From: JACKPD01 sp034003145
Lineage (GTDB): Bacteria > Spirochaetota > Spirochaetia > CADAEX01
Assembly (NCBI GenBank): GCA_034003145.1
Contig: JAVEZE010000011.1
Location: 1 to 29,191 of the forward strand
Direction of reading: 5' to 3'
Length of the DNA: 29,191 nucleotides
Shown: positions 7,704 through 16,260 of the stretch, piece after piece
Layout: the number at the start of each line of letters is the position of its first letter
Position numbering within the stretch: the first letter of the stretch is position 1
Notes under the pieces: model-generated
What the model saw: only the letters and a program-made list of their open reading frames with translations
What the model was told of the DNA's origin: nothing
Database searches by the model: none
Position numbers and translations under genes: made by a program

Positions 7704-8702
7704 ATGAATATTTTCAAACCGCTTTTACAGATAAAAGATCTCTCTGTCGGTTTTAACGGAGCTCATGAGGGGAATCCTGTTGTCAGGGGCGTTAACCTGG
7801 AAGTCGGACCTGGTGAAATACTGGGTATAGTAGGTGAGTCAGGGAGCGGGAAAAGTGTTACCTGCTTTGCTGTCGTGAGGCTTCTTGGTGAACGGGGGTG
7901 GACAGAAGGTGAAATTCTCTTTGATAATAAAAATCTTCTTGAATGCAGTGAAAGCGAAATAGTTTCTGTTCGGGGAAAAGAGATTGCAATGATATTCCAG
8001 GATGCCCAGAGTTTCCTGAATCCTGTCCAGAGTATCGGAAGTCAACTTCTCGAAGCGCTTTTTTTAAGAAAAGATCTTGCCGGAAGTCCCGGAAGTGTTT
8101 ACAGAAAAGAAGCTGTGAAGCTGTTGACAGAGGTTGGTATACCTGATCCGGAAAGAAGAATGGGGGAGTACCCTCATCAACTTTCAGGCGGGCAGAATCA
8201 GAGAGCCATGATAGCAATAATGCTTGCAGGCAATCCCCGTCTTCTTATCGCAGATGAACCGACAACTGCCCTTGATGTTACAATTCAGGCCCAGATAATA
8301 AGGCTTCTTAAAAAAATATGTAAAGAAAGAAATATGGCAATAATTTTTGTTACACATGACCTGGGTGTTGTTGCTGAAACCTGTGACAGAACTGTTGTTA
8401 TGTACGGGGGGAGAATTATGGAAGCAGGCCCTGTTGATGAGGTTCTTGTCAAGCCGAGGCATCCATACACATTCGGCCTGCTTCTTTCAAAACCCAGAGT
8501 TGATATGAAAGTTAAAGAACTATATACAATTGAAGGGGTTGTTCCTTCCCCTGAAAAACTTCCTGCCGGTTGCCCATTTTTTGATAGATGCAGCAATGTT
8601 ATAGATAAATGTAAAGATAATCCTCCTCCTAAAATAGTTGAAGGGGAGAGGCATTTTTTTTGCTTTAATCCTGAAGAGGGAGGTGTGGTTTGGAACAGGT
8701 AA
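7704..8702 (+). CDS. ABC transporter ATP-binding protein, OppD/DppD family
   Basis: First of two nucleotide-binding subunits that power the importer on the cytoplasmic face. It has Walker A GESGSGKS at about residues 44-51, Q-loop IFQDAQSFLNP near 98, signature LSGGQNQR near 160, Walker B LLIADEPTTALD near 180, and the switch His in IFVTHDLG. The C-terminal oligopeptide-transporter extension carries spaced cysteines (CPFFDRC, DKC, FFC). In homologues such cysteines bind a 4Fe-4S cluster. I chose ATG 7704 because GGAG at 7693-7696 is correctly spaced. A longer frame from GTG 7668 would start inside the terminator hairpin. The protein is then 332 residues, normal for the family. Its end overlaps the next gene by 13 bases. 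Confidence 0.92.
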   Translation: MNIFKPLLQIKDLSVGFNGAHEGNPVVRGVNLEVGPGEILGIVGESGSGKSVTCFAVVRLLGERGWTEGEILFDNKNLLECSESEIVSVRGKEIAMIFQDAQSFLNPVQSIGSQLLEALFLRKDLAGSPGSVYRKEAVKLLTEVGIPDPERRMGEYPHQLSGGQNQRAMIAIMLAGNPRLLIADEPTTALDVTIQAQIIRLLKKICKERNMAIIFVTHDLGVVAETCDRTVVMYGGRIMEAGPVDEVLVKPRHPYTFGLLLSKPRVDMKVKELYTIEGVVPSPEKLPAGCPFFDRCSNVIDKCKDNPPPKIVEGERHFFCFNPEEGGVVWNR

Positions 8703-9682
8703 CGGAAATACTTGAAGTAAAAAATCTTTCAAAAAAATTCCATCTAAAAAAACAGAAAATGCCCTGGCAGAAGAAAAAATATGTTCATGTTTTAAACGAT
8801 ATAAATTTTACAGTAAATACAGGGGAAGCTCTTGGTATTGTAGGAGAGTCAGGATGCGGAAAGTCTACAACTGCTAAAATTATTATGGATATATATTCTC
8901 CTACTAGCGGAACAATAAAGTTTAAATCAAATGAACTGACCGGCTTAAAAGGTGAAGAGAAAAAAAGAATAAGACGCAATATTCAGTATGTTTTTCAGGA
9001 CCCTATGGGAGCTCTTAACCCCCGTATTCCGGTTGTTGAACAGGTTTATGAGCCTCTTATTATTCACTATGGAAGAAATATTAAAGAACAGTATCAAAAA
9101 GCTGTTTCACTTCTTGAATCTGTGGGAATGAGTGAGAGTCTCGGTAAAATGTATCCTCATCAGCTTTCAGGGGGGCAGAGGCAGAGGGTTGTTCTTGCAA
9201 GAGCCATGATACTTGAACCTGAAATACTTATCTGTGATGAACCTATTTCAGCCCTTGATGTGTCAATCCAGTCTCAGGTCGTCAACCTGCTTATGAAGAT
9301 AAGGGAGGAAAGGGGTATTACACTTATTTTTATCAGTCACGATCTTTCCATGATCAGGCATCTCTGCGATTCCACAGCAGTAATGTATATGGGAAATATT
9401 GTGGAACAGGGTTTAAGTGAAACTGTTTTTCCAAATCCTCTCCATCCTTATACTAAATCACTTATTAATGCAATTCCAATTCCTGATCCAAGGGTAAAAA
9501 GGGAAGATACAATTGTTGAGGGGGAGATCCCGAGCCTTCTTAATCCTCCTTCAGGATGCAGGTTTCATCCCCGGTGTCCTGTCGCAATGGCAAAATGTTC
9601 AAAAAAAGTACCTGAATTGAAAATACTTTCTGATGGAAGAAAAGCAGCATGTTTTGCGGTTGAAAAAGGGGTTGTGCAATGA
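8690..9682 (+). CDS. ABC transporter ATP-binding protein, OppF/DppF family
   Basis: Second nucleotide-binding subunit of the importer, 330 residues. It has Walker A GESGCGKS near residue 52, Q-loop VFQDPMGALNPR, signature LSGGQRQR, Walker B ILICDEPISALD, switch His in FISHDLS, and a C-terminal CRFHPRCPVAMAKC segment typical of OppF/DppF. The start is TTG 8690, supported by GAGGGAGG at 8676-8683 and by the conserved beginning ILEVKNLSKKF, which would be lost from the next ATG. The gene overlaps OppD by 13 bases and ends in an ATGA overlap with the permease gene, so the set is translationally coupled. OppD and OppF paralogues form the asymmetric ATPase pair usual for this family. Confidence 0.92.
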   Translation: MEQVTEILEVKNLSKKFHLKKQKMPWQKKKYVHVLNDINFTVNTGEALGIVGESGCGKSTTAKIIMDIYSPTSGTIKFKSNELTGLKGEEKKRIRRNIQYVFQDPMGALNPRIPVVEQVYEPLIIHYGRNIKEQYQKAVSLLESVGMSESLGKMYPHQLSGGQRQRVVLARAMILEPEILICDEPISALDVSIQSQVVNLLMKIREERGITLIFISHDLSMIRHLCDSTAVMYMGNIVEQGLSETVFPNPLHPYTKSLINAIPIPDPRVKREDTIVEGEIPSLLNPPSGCRFHPRCPVAMAKCSKKVPELKILSDGRKAACFAVEKGVVQ

Positions 9683-10611
9683 ATAGTACATATATAATAC
9701 GAAAAGTGCTTAGAGCGCTGCTGACTGTTTGGATGGTTACTACATTTGTATTTTTGATCCTGAGGCTTTCAGGTGATCCAACAGTATCGGTACTGGGACT
9801 TGAAGCAAGTCCTGAAGCAGTTGAAGCATTCAGGGCAAAATGGGGCCTGGATGATCCTGTAAGAGTCCAGTATATGAGATTTTTTTCAAATGCTGTAAGA
9901 GGGGATATGGGTGATTCTATTCTTGAAGGGACAAGCGCTCTTTCTTCTGTTCTATCAAGACTTCCCAATACATTGAATCTTATGTTTATCGCAACCTTTT
10001 TAACCTTTTTAATAGGAATTTCTATGGGGTTAATTGCTTCACTATACAATAATACTATTAAGGATAAGATAATTATGGTTATAGCTGTGGCGGGTTTTAG
10101 TACCCCTACATTTGTTGTTGCTGTTGTACTTGTTCTGATTTTTTCAATAAATCTGGCTTGGCTCCCATCATCTGGCAGCGGTACATGGCAGCACTATATA
10201 ATGCCGATCCTTACCATGACTATTGTAGAAGCTGCAATATTTGCCCGCTTTACACGATCCGCAATGCTTGAAGTTCTCTATCAGCCTTATGTTAAAACAG
10301 CAGTTGCTAAAGGGTTATCCTGGTGGCAGGTTATCCGGCGTCACGCTCTTCCCAATGCTGCAATACCTATCGTCACAATTTGCGGATTCTGGATAGGTCT
10401 TATTATTGCAGGGGCAGTTATAACAGAATCCATTTTTGGATGGCCCGGTATTGGAAGGCTATTGGTTTATTCGGTAAAACACCGTGATTATAATGTTGTT
10501 CAGGTAATTGTTCTGTTAATAAGCTGTACCATGGTTATAACCAATCTCTCCATAGATATTATCTATGGATGGCTTGATCCGAGAGTCAGTATTGACAGGG
10601 AGGGAGAATAA
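9679..10611 (+). CDS. ABC transporter permease, OppB/DppB family
   Basis: Inner-membrane permease subunit of 310 residues with about six hydrophobic segments. The first (LLTVWMVTTFVFLILRLSG) is the characteristic N-terminal helix, followed by DPTVSVLG. The cytoplasmic EAA-type loop that contacts the ATPase is seen as RFTRSAMLEVLYQPYVKTAV with AKGLS and RRHALPNAAIPI. Translation starts in an ATGA overlap with the OppF gene. It pairs with the following permease to form the channel. The substrate cannot be read from this protein. Confidence 0.93.
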   Translation: MNSTYIIRKVLRALLTVWMVTTFVFLILRLSGDPTVSVLGLEASPEAVEAFRAKWGLDDPVRVQYMRFFSNAVRGDMGDSILEGTSALSSVLSRLPNTLNLMFIATFLTFLIGISMGLIASLYNNTIKDKIIMVIAVAGFSTPTFVVAVVLVLIFSINLAWLPSSGSGTWQHYIMPILTMTIVEAAIFARFTRSAMLEVLYQPYVKTAVAKGLSWWQVIRRHALPNAAIPIVTICGFWIGLIIAGAVITESIFGWPGIGRLLVYSVKHRDYNVVQVIVLLISCTMVITNLSIDIIYGWLDPRVSIDREGE

Positions 10612-10613
10612 CT

Positions 10614-11492
10614 ATGTACAACCAGAAAACCAATGGAAACCGGATAGTTATTGAAAAAAAAGGGGTAAAAGGAAAGACCTATATAATAATATTTGCAACA
10701 GTATGGCTTACTGCCATGATTGTGATAGGTTTTTTTGCCCCCCTTATTGCCCCGTTTGATTACCAGAAGATAACTCTTTCTTCACGATTGCTTCCACCTG
10801 TCTGGGTTGATGGAGGCTCTTTTACAAATATATTTGGTACAGACGACCTTGGTAGAGATATTTTAAGCCGGCTTTTTCAATCAATAAGAATCAGTCTTCT
10901 TGTCGCAATTCTCGGCACCGTGATAAGTGCGGTACTCGGAACAACTTTAGGATTTATAGCAGCCCACTTCAGAGGAGTTGTTGATGATTTTCTGATGATG
11001 CTTGTTGATTTTCAAGCCAGTCTTCCTTTCATGATTCTAGCCCTGACAGTAATTGCCTTTTTTGAAAGCAGTCTTTTACTTTTTATAGGATTGATGGGTA
11101 TTTACGGGTGGGAAAGGTATGCAAGATTTGCCCGCGGTCTTGCCCTCTCTGCAGAGGAGCAGGGTTATGCGGTAGCTGTGAGATCTTTCGGCGCTTCTCC
11201 TGTCAGAATATATCTCCGCCATATACTTCCGAATGTTGGAAATACGCTTGTTGTAAACATGACTCTTAATTTTCCCAAAGTTATAATGATGGAAACTTCT
11301 TTGAGTTTTCTCGGGCTTGGAATACAGCCGCCTGAAACAAGTCTTGGGAATATGGTAGGTTTTGGCAGGGATTTTATTCTCACCGCATGGTGGATGGCAA
11401 TTATTCCTGCTGTAACAATATTTTTAACAACACTTACAATGAGCATTTTGGGAGACTGGGTGAGAGACAAACTCGATCCTTCCCTGAAGTAA
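10614..11492 (+). CDS. ABC transporter permease, OppC/DppC family
   Basis: Second inner-membrane permease subunit, 292 residues. It opens with a basic cytoplasmic tail and a first membrane helix, followed by the periplasmic segment ending in GTDDLGRDILSRLFQSIRISL, a hallmark of DppC/OppC proteins. The ATPase-contact loop is RFARGLALSAEEQGYAVAVRSFGASP with LRHILPN, and LGLGIQPPETSLGNM follows. ATG 10614 lies two bases after the stop of the partner and has a GGGAGGGAG site. It is the last gene of the AT-rich importer block. The next gene begins 48 bases later in GC-richer sequence. Confidence 0.93.
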   Translation: MYNQKTNGNRIVIEKKGVKGKTYIIIFATVWLTAMIVIGFFAPLIAPFDYQKITLSSRLLPPVWVDGGSFTNIFGTDDLGRDILSRLFQSIRISLLVAILGTVISAVLGTTLGFIAAHFRGVVDDFLMMLVDFQASLPFMILALTVIAFFESSLLLFIGLMGIYGWERYARFARGLALSAEEQGYAVAVRSFGASPVRIYLRHILPNVGNTLVVNMTLNFPKVIMMETSLSFLGLGIQPPETSLGNMVGFGRDFILTAWWMAIIPAVTIFLTTLTMSILGDWVRDKLDPSLK

Positions 11493-11540
11493 AACATAAG
11501 ATGAGGCCTCTATTGAGCACAACTTTAGGGTTTTAGATAA

Positions 11541-13055
11541 ATGATAAGAAGAGTAATTATGGCTGATATGATTTTTAAAGCTGAAGGATTTGTAAACACT
11601 GAGGAGCCGGAGAACTATGTATGCGAATTGACTTTTCAATTGGAGAAGGATACTGATACCCTGTGTTTCGAGTTTTACGGAGAAGGCAAGCCGATCTATT
11701 TCAATGTGAAAGATCCCGGCGGCCTGGTGCGGGTACAGCAGATGGGTACGCGGAGCAAAAGGTTTGCTTTTCTGGACATCAATGAGCAAATATCAGGGAG
11801 CGGAACCTGCCCCGGGAAAATCCAAAAAGGGGAATGGAAGATTATTGCTTTTGCCTTTGGGGCAAGAACCACCAGCAGGCTCGGCAAGGTTAATTTTGCG
11901 GTAAAGGTTTTTGACATGGGCACAGATGACAGCCTTATCAGGGATTTGGACTGGATGAGGCCTCCCTCCGGAGATATTGTAAGCTGGCTTGACCGGAATG
12001 AGCTTGAAAAAGGGAAAATTGTATTAAAGGATTTTGAGTCTCCTGAGCCGGTTAAAACTGGAAGCAAATGGCTTAAAGGGGATTTTCATGCACACACTTT
12101 TGTGTCTGACGGGTCCGCCTCACCGCAGGAATTGCTGGATGAAGGGTTTTTAAAAAAGCTTGATTTCTTTTTTATTACAGAGCACGGAATTCTAACAACC
12201 GGTTTCCCTGAAAAAAAAGGGATAAACGTTTTTCCCGGTTATGAGGTAACAACTGCATTAGGACATTTCAATGTACTGGGGCTGAAGAGTTTTCCTGAAG
12301 ATATTCTTTATAAAGGGCCGTCACCTGATCTGGAATATATTGAAAAAATGATAAGCGGGATGAAAAAAAGGGGAGCTCTGATTTCGATCAATCACCCCTT
12401 TTTCAACCCCTGGCAGTGGATTTATAACGGCCTGTCTCTTGCTCTCATCGATTCAATTGAAATTGTTACAGATCCGAATGACGTTAAAATAGGCGATACA
12501 AATGAGACAGCAATAAGAATGATAGATCTTCTCTGGAACGAAGGATACAGGATAACCGGAATCGGAGGGAGCGACAGCCATACCGCTTTTTCAGAATCAC
12601 AGCTTGGTCAGCCGCTAACAGAAGTATATGCTGTTAAAGGCTCCCTGAATTCGCTCCTTGAAGGGGTAAAGAGACAGCGGGCCGCAATTTATCTTGATAC
12701 TGATTGCAGGATCCGCTGCGGACTTGAGGGGAAAGAAATAATTCCTGGAACAGAAATTAAAACCGGCGATGATATAAATCTTGTTATCTCTGCAGAGGCG
12801 CCAGATGAATCTGAACCCCTCCTCCTGCGGATTGTAGAAAACGGCAGTGTTACAGGAGAACATGAGATTGTACCAGGAAACATGACAACAGTTGAGAAAA
12901 AATGGAGTGCAAAATCAGACTGGATAAGGTGCGAGCTGAGGGACAAATACGGACGGATAAGAGGGTTTATCAATCCCATTTACAGGGGCCGCCGGTCTAT
13001 CAGGTCCAAAAGCATTAAAAGCTGGGGAGACGCGGTTAAGCTCCTTGGTGTTTAA
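11541..13055 (+). CDS. PHP-domain metallohydrolase, CehA/McbA family
   Basis: Predicted metal-dependent hydrolase of 504 residues. An N-terminal beta-rich region of about 175 residues precedes the PHP domain. Predicted metal ligands are in GDFHAHTFVSDGS (H183, H185, D190), ITEHG (E214, H215), PGYEVTTALGHFN (E235, H242), INHPFFNPW (H285) and GGSDSHT (D345, H347). The LWNEGYRITGIGGSDSH stretch and the AVKGSLNSLLEGVKRQRAAI segment are typical of the CehA/McbA group, named after carbaryl-hydrolysing enzymes though most members are of unknown substrate. No signal peptide is evident. The start is either ATG 11541 or ATG 11559, the latter with a weak AAGAAGAG site. It leads a four-gene run with a PLP enzyme, DsdA and a flavoprotein, so hydrolysis of an ester, amide or phosphodiester feeding that pathway is plausible. 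Confidence 0.82.
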   Translation: MIRRVIMADMIFKAEGFVNTEEPENYVCELTFQLEKDTDTLCFEFYGEGKPIYFNVKDPGGLVRVQQMGTRSKRFAFLDINEQISGSGTCPGKIQKGEWKIIAFAFGARTTSRLGKVNFAVKVFDMGTDDSLIRDLDWMRPPSGDIVSWLDRNELEKGKIVLKDFESPEPVKTGSKWLKGDFHAHTFVSDGSASPQELLDEGFLKKLDFFFITEHGILTTGFPEKKGINVFPGYEVTTALGHFNVLGLKSFPEDILYKGPSPDLEYIEKMISGMKKRGALISINHPFFNPWQWIYNGLSLALIDSIEIVTDPNDVKIGDTNETAIRMIDLLWNEGYRITGIGGSDSHTAFSESQLGQPLTEVYAVKGSLNSLLEGVKRQRAAIYLDTDCRIRCGLEGKEIIPGTEIKTGDDINLVISAEAPDESEPLLLRIVENGSVTGEHEIVPGNMTTVEKKWSAKSDWIRCELRDKYGRIRGFINPIYRGRRSIRSKSIKSWGDAVKLLGV

Positions 13056-13075
13056 GAAAAATCCAGCCGGCGGTT

Positions 13076-14887
13076 ATGCAGAAAATAATTGATTTTGAAA
13101 AACTGGACAGGAGAATAAGCAGCATGAAAGATATTAAACCGGGGACACTTGTACATTATAATGAGATGGGCAGGCTTATGTCTGAAAAAGGCAAAGGGCT
13201 CTCCGGCAATCAAAAAGCAGTTAACGCTCATATAGGTGGGCAGTTTTTCTTCTCTCCCCATCCTATGGCGCTTGATGCCCACATTCATCACACCAAAAAC
13301 CATACTTCACTTTTGGGGTTTTTATCATCGCTGGCTGAAAAAGAGGAGCTTCCTCTGACTGAGCTTTTAAAACGCTATAGCCCACGGACAGGATATTTTA
13401 TTGATCTTTACAAAGCGTATCAGGATTTATGGAAGCAGTCCTGGCTTCGTGATGGGGCTTTTGAGGATTTTCTTGATTATCAGAAAAAACAGAGGATAAG
13501 TTCAACCGGTTATCTTGACTATTCTTCCGGACAGGTCGAAAGCCTAGCGCTTATGAAAAACTATTTTCAGAACCTTGGGATTCCTGCCGGAGATGACCAG
13601 GTAGTAATGGGAACTGGATTCAAAAACCTTTATCACACTCTCATGAATGTCTTTATGACAAAAGATGTCGCTCTTGATGAAAACGGGAGAGATATCAGGG
13701 TCAGGTCAAGCGGAACAATACTTGTCCCGAGAGGGCATTACCAGAGCCTGGTTAAAGCGCCCTCCTGGCACAACAGCCGCCTTAAAGTTGTTGAAAAACT
13801 TGATGCTCATCATATCAGCAGGGAACTTGAGAACCGGGGCGATATCAAGGCAGTTTATTTCAGCGTTGTCGCGAATCCATCCGGGGAAGTCATGCCGGAA
13901 GCCCAGATAAGGGAAATTGCTGAAACAGTTCTTGAGTATAATAAAAAAAACAGGGGCAATCCTGTTTTTGTCATTGCTGATCAGGTGTATAACGGAAGCA
14001 TTTTGAAGGACGGGGTGGAAATATTTTCCATAGCCTCTGTCTCATCCGGCGCGGAAAAATTATCCCGTATGTTTGATTATACCATAACAATAGTCTCTCC
14101 GTCAAAAACACTTGGTTATGCATCAGCAAGGGTAGGCTTTGCCGCAAGCGGCGCTTGGATCCCCGGTGATAAAAGCAGCATTATTTCGAGGATGGATAAG
14201 GTGCTTGACAATGAAGGGTGCGATGGAATGGAGGTTTCAAACGAAGTCGGGGTTGTCGCCGCATATTCATTTTCTTCAAAAGAGTGGATTGATAACAACA
14301 GTTCTTATATAAAAAGTCAGCTATCCCGTGCCCTAAAACATGTGGATGCAATCAACAATGAAATTGGATACCGGTTTTTTGAGTTAAACGACCCTGATGC
14401 CGGCTGGTATATTCTCTCTAAATTCCCCCGAAAAAATATCCCCTCATTAATTGAAGGGAGCGATGATCTGATGGTTTACTTCATGAGGTATAATCATGGC
14501 AAAGATAATTCCGGATTTATCTCCCGCCCCGGGGCCCAGTTCGGATATGAAGCAGTAAACCTTGATCCGTATGATTATCTTATCCTGAGGTCAACCCTCG
14601 CGATGCAGCCTGAAGATCTTGATGATTTTTTCCGAAGATTTAAAGATGGTGTTTTAAAACTCGCCGCGCTTAAAGAGCTTGAGATGATATGTCTTGATGA
14701 TGTTGCTTTCCTGAAAAGAGAACCTGGTGGAATTGAAAAATTTATCAGGGAAAAAGAGAAGACTTTACTTTCAACAAGAAAAAAACTTGACCTGTCAGCT
14801 GTTTTAGGCAGCAGTATAAAAGATGATGAGATTTGTTCCATATTAAAAAATGCCTCTAAAAATGAATTAAGTGCTATACTTGAATAA
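13076..14887 (+). CDS. Fold-type I PLP-dependent aminotransferase-like enzyme, 603 aa
   Basis: Class I/II aminotransferase-like protein of 603 residues, well above the usual 390-450. About 150 residues precede the recognisable core. Core marks are the cofactor region VMGTGFKNLYHTL, VVANPSGEVMPEAQIREIAE, the PLP Asp/Tyr pair in VIADQVYNGS, and the Schiff-base lysine in IVSPSKTLGYASARVGF (K344). Aspartate 4-decarboxylases and some fused aminotransferases are similarly long, but I cannot place it in either with confidence. It starts 20 bases after the PHP gene and is followed 46 bases later by dsdA, so it is probably co-transcribed. Transamination, beta-elimination or decarboxylation of an amino acid is expected. 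The substrate is unknown. Confidence 0.75.
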   Translation: MQKIIDFEKLDRRISSMKDIKPGTLVHYNEMGRLMSEKGKGLSGNQKAVNAHIGGQFFFSPHPMALDAHIHHTKNHTSLLGFLSSLAEKEELPLTELLKRYSPRTGYFIDLYKAYQDLWKQSWLRDGAFEDFLDYQKKQRISSTGYLDYSSGQVESLALMKNYFQNLGIPAGDDQVVMGTGFKNLYHTLMNVFMTKDVALDENGRDIRVRSSGTILVPRGHYQSLVKAPSWHNSRLKVVEKLDAHHISRELENRGDIKAVYFSVVANPSGEVMPEAQIREIAETVLEYNKKNRGNPVFVIADQVYNGSILKDGVEIFSIASVSSGAEKLSRMFDYTITIVSPSKTLGYASARVGFAASGAWIPGDKSSIISRMDKVLDNEGCDGMEVSNEVGVVAAYSFSSKEWIDNNSSYIKSQLSRALKHVDAINNEIGYRFFELNDPDAGWYILSKFPRKNIPSLIEGSDDLMVYFMRYNHGKDNSGFISRPGAQFGYEAVNLDPYDYLILRSTLAMQPEDLDDFFRRFKDGVLKLAALKELEMICLDDVAFLKREPGGIEKFIREKEKTLLSTRKKLDLSAVLGSSIKDDEICSILKNASKNELSAILE

Positions 14888-14933
14888 AGGATCTCTTTCC
14901 TGAAAAAACAATCCTTAAAACAGGAGCCTCAAA

Positions 14934-16199
14934 ATGGACATATCAACGCAGACCGTTATCGAAAAAGTACTTGCCAGGGAAAGCCTTTATTGGGAGAACC
15001 CTTCAGCATGCTCTCTTGCCAATAGAGGAATTCTTAATGATAAAAGGACTGGCCTAAAAGAAATTATTGATGCTTCAAACCGGCTTGAGCGGTTTAAACC
15101 TTTCATAAAAGCGGTATTTCCTGAAACAAATGACGGAACAATTGAATCACCCCTGAAACCTGCACCGTTTTTTTCCGAAAAAGTCTTGAAGATAAATAAC
15201 AGCTTTTACATAAAGTGCGATAATCTCCTCCAGGCCGCAGGTTCTGTCAAGGCACGCGGCGGAATATACGAGATATTGAAACATGCCGAGGATCTTGCCC
15301 TTGAAAACAACCTTATTACAACTGATTCAGACTACAGCATATTCGCGGAAAACCCCATGAAAGAATTTTTTTCAAAGTACCATGTTGTGGTTGGGTCTAC
15401 CGGCAACCTTGGTATGAGTATCGGCATAATATCGGCAAAGCTTGGGTTCAAAGTCTCTGTTCACATGTCGAATGACGCCAAAGAATGGAAAAAAAACAAG
15501 CTGAGGAAACTTGGAGTCAACGTTGTGGAGCATAAAGGCTCCTATGCTGATGCGGTTGAGCAGGGAAGGATATCCTCTCTTGAAGATCCATACTCTTATT
15601 TTGTTGATGATGAGAACTCAATGCAGCTTTTTCTCGGCTACAGCACCGCTGCTTTGCGGCTTGAAAAGCAGTTAAACGAGGCAGGTATTAAAGTAGACAG
15701 GGAAAATCCCTTGTATGTATATCTCCCGTGCGGAGTAGGCGGGGCTCCGGGCGGAATATGCTTTGGGCTCAAACATGTGTTTGGAGAAAATGTAAAATGC
15801 TATTTTGCCGAGCCTGTAAATGCCCCTTCTGTCCTGCTTGGTTTTCTCGAAGGAAAAAAAATCAATTTCAGGGATTATGGTTTTATCATGAAAACAGACG
15901 CTGACGGGCTTGCTGTGGATTCCCCTTCTGAGCTTGTCCTTGAAACCTGCAGGGATTTGACAGACGGCTTCTATACAGTCAGCGATAAACAGATGTATGC
16001 GAATCTTTATCAGCTTAAAGAATATGAGTATGAAAAAATTGAGGTTTCCGCAGCCGCCTCCTTAAGCGGGCCAAAGATTACCGGCAAGGGAAAGCTTAAA
16101 GGGACGCATATTGCCTGGCTTACCGGAGGGATCTTTATCCCGGATGATGAATATAACGTAATGTTTGAAAAAGGAAGAATAGCTGCGGGGGGAATTTAA
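14934..16199 (+). CDS. dsdA: D-serine ammonia-lyase (D-serine dehydratase)
   Basis: Fold-type II PLP enzyme that converts D-serine, and more slowly D-threonine, to the 2-oxo acid plus ammonia. It has 421 residues against about 440 in E. coli DsdA. The diagnostic features are GSVKARGGIYEIL with the PLP lysine (K106), VVGSTGNLGMSIGI as the phosphate-binding glycine loop, HMSNDAKEWKKNKLR, LPCGVGGAPGGICFG, the ADGLAVDSPSELV region and EVSAAASLSGP near the end. It uses ATG 14934 with ACAGGAG eight bases upstream. No divergent DsdC regulator or DsdX transporter lies next to it. The neighbours are instead a PHP hydrolase, a long PLP enzyme and a flavoprotein, so D-serine or a D-serine-like intermediate may arise inside a longer pathway. 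Confidence 0.93.
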   Translation: MDISTQTVIEKVLARESLYWENPSACSLANRGILNDKRTGLKEIIDASNRLERFKPFIKAVFPETNDGTIESPLKPAPFFSEKVLKINNSFYIKCDNLLQAAGSVKARGGIYEILKHAEDLALENNLITTDSDYSIFAENPMKEFFSKYHVVVGSTGNLGMSIGIISAKLGFKVSVHMSNDAKEWKKNKLRKLGVNVVEHKGSYADAVEQGRISSLEDPYSYFVDDENSMQLFLGYSTAALRLEKQLNEAGIKVDRENPLYVYLPCGVGGAPGGICFGLKHVFGENVKCYFAEPVNAPSVLLGFLEGKKINFRDYGFIMKTDADGLAVDSPSELVLETCRDLTDGFYTVSDKQMYANLYQLKEYEYEKIEVSAAASLSGPKITGKGKLKGTHIAWLTGGIFIPDDEYNVMFEKGRIAAGGI

Positions 16200-16260
16200 A
16201 TCTTTAGTCTCCGGGCTTGTGATTTTTTATCTGCCAGTAATGGCAAACGGAGTTATGGCA

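Noticed and set aside
13665..13910. Alternative-frame ORF of 81 codons inside the PLP enzyme gene
   Set aside because: Fully contained in a strongly supported gene, no family match and no ribosome site.
14887..14916. AAGGAT / ATCCTT inverted repeat between the PLP enzyme gene and dsdA
   Set aside because: A-rich loop, short weak stem and no T-run, so neither a terminator nor a convincing operator.
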